A stretch of DNA of 64,000 nt from Thermomicrobium sp. (GTDB lineage Bacteria; Chloroflexota; Chloroflexia; Thermomicrobiales; Thermomicrobiaceae): the NCBI GenBank assembly GCA_025060175.1, contig JANXBE010000001.1:124001-188000 (forward strand), given 5' to 3'. The translations under genes and the position numbers were made by a program. Under the pieces are notes generated by a model. The model was not told the DNA's origin. It worked only from the letters and a program-made list of their open reading frames with translations, and did not search any database. Positions 63,227-64,000 of this stretch are shown piece by piece (position 1 is the stretch's first letter; each line of letters starts with the position of its first letter).

Positions 63227-64000
63227 TCACTTTCGGGCACGCAAGACGACGGCGTCCTCGGCCCGCCAGCTGATCGGTACTCGATCGCCCCGTCGGAAGC
63301 GCATCGTCTCCGATCGGCTCGGCTGCTTGATGGACAGCACCCGGTCGCCCGTGACTCGTACCCGGAACTTCGTCGCCTCGCCCACATAGATGATCTCCTC
63401 GATGGTCGCCAGGGTACGATTGTCCCCGCGTTCCTCACCGAGAACGATCCGCTCCGGTCGCAGAGCGATCGTGACACGCTCACCAGGGCTGACGTCCTCG
63501 CTGATCTGGATTGCAATCTGCCAACCATCGTCAGTAACCAGGTACCCCCGACCATCCCGTCGCTCGAATCGTCCCACGATGAAGTTGGATTCACCGATGA
63601 AGTTGGCGACGAACTCGCTCACCGGCCGCTCGTACAGCTCACGCGGCGTGCCGGCCTGCTCGATGCGACCGTCCCGCATGACCGCGATCCGATCCGACAT
63701 TGTCAACGCTTCTTCCTGATCGTGCGTGACATAGATCGTCGTGATATTGAGAGACTCCTGGATATGTTTGATCTCGAGTTGCATTTCCTCGCGCAGCTTC
63801 TTATCGAGCGCACCGAGCGGTTCGTCCATGAGCAAGACGGGCGGGCGGAACACGAGCGCGCGCGCCAGCGCGACGCGCTGCTGCTGTCCACCAGACAGCT
63901 GCCGCGGATAGCGCTCCTCGAATCCGGGCAGCCGCACGAGTTGCAAAACCTCCTTGACTGCGCGCGCGATCTCATCGCGGCGCCACTTGCGCATCTTCAA
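63227..64000 (-). CDS. ABC transporter ATP-binding protein (PotA-like), 5' part beyond the window
   Basis: The 257 residues seen here are the C-terminal two thirds of an ABC ATPase of the spermidine/putrescine type. They contain the signature [16 protein letters not shown], Walker [13 protein letters not shown], the H-loop [10 protein letters not shown], and a C-terminal TOBE domain (about residues 140-255, with [12 protein letters not shown]). Walker A lies beyond position 64000. It heads the operon within this window and powers the two PotB/PotC-like permeases. Confidence 0.92.
   Translation of the reverse strand: MKMRKWRRDEIARAVKEVLQLVRLPGFEERYPRQLSGGQQQRVALARALVFRPPVLLMDEPLGALDKKLREEMQLEIKHIQESLNITTIYVTHDQEEALTMSDRIAVMRDGRIEQAGTPRELYERPVSEFVANFIGESNFIVGRFERRDGRGYLVTDDGWQIAIQISEDVSPGERVTIALRPERIVLGEERGDNRTLATIEEIIYVGEATKFRVRVTGDRVLSIKQPSRSETMRFRRGDRVPISWRAEDAVVLRARK

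Overview
The window is GC-rich DNA from a bacterium that I would place in the Chloroflexota, probably class Thermomicrobia (Thermomicrobium/Sphaerobacter-like). The strongest signs are the two Chlor_Arch_YYY (DUF2298) membrane proteins, a family confined mostly to Chloroflexota and some archaea, and the HAS-barrel/NurA, DUF2342-type zincin and Mn-catalase genes common in that phylum. Species level is not claimed. Genes are tightly packed into runs with start/stop overlaps. Two stretches (628-1680 and 28371-30286) are unusually gene-poor.

Layout. 1-3361 (minus): pgeF (cut by the left edge), a gene-poor kilobase, then fmt and nfi. 3457-12697 (plus): a 1506-residue fusion of a PMT-like glycosyltransferase with a YYY domain, a second YYY protein, infC-rpmI-rplT, an rRNA/tRNA methyltransferase, and an HU gene with its own promoter. 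12770-19938 (minus): an operon mtnP, ftsW/rodA-type gene, class B PBP, small zincin, membrane protein, gyrB. 20016-28370 (plus): an envelope polysaccharide cluster with two O-antigen-ligase/polymerase proteins, a UDP-glucuronate decarboxylase-type enzyme, a UPF0104 membrane protein, a GT4 glycosyltransferase and a Wzx-like flippase. 28371-30286: gene-poor, with a decayed M23 peptidase on the minus strand.

30287-38482: holA (plus), rpsT (minus), then murJ-lepA-mazG/yabN type-aspS (plus). 38569-40018 (minus): a Fur/PerR-type regulator and Mn-catalase operon. 40336-40595: tRNA-Leu, tRNA-Val and tRNA-Phe. Then a DUF2090 aldolase-like gene (minus) and tRNA-Gln. 41906-47643 (plus): hflX, mglB-like, purM, mglA-like, an HD protein and purH, so that two purine genes are interleaved with a MglA/MglB GTPase pair. 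47640-52974 (minus): HAS-barrel protein, NurA, DUF2342 zincin, VanW/YoaR-type protein. 53125-55972 (plus): RidA-family gene, tRNA-Val, greA, lysS. 55921-64000 (minus): an ABC uptake operon (ATPase, FAD oxidoreductase, M20 amidohydrolase, Tat lipoprotein binding protein, two permeases) ending in an AI-2E-family transporter.

Functional threads are (i) envelope building (YYY proteins, PBP/FtsW, MurJ, polysaccharide cluster, VanW protein), (ii) translation (infC, L35, L20, S20, lepA, hflX, aspS, lysS, fmt, tRNAs), (iii) purine and nucleotide metabolism, and (iv) uptake and breakdown of an amine- or amino-acid-like substrate. Regulation visible in sequence includes sigma70-type promoters before HU, the regulator gene and three tRNA units, a palindrome inside the regulator's promoter, several stem-loop terminators, an AUC start for infC and a UUG start for rpsT. 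I see no CRISPR array, insertion sequence, phage gene or rRNA gene.
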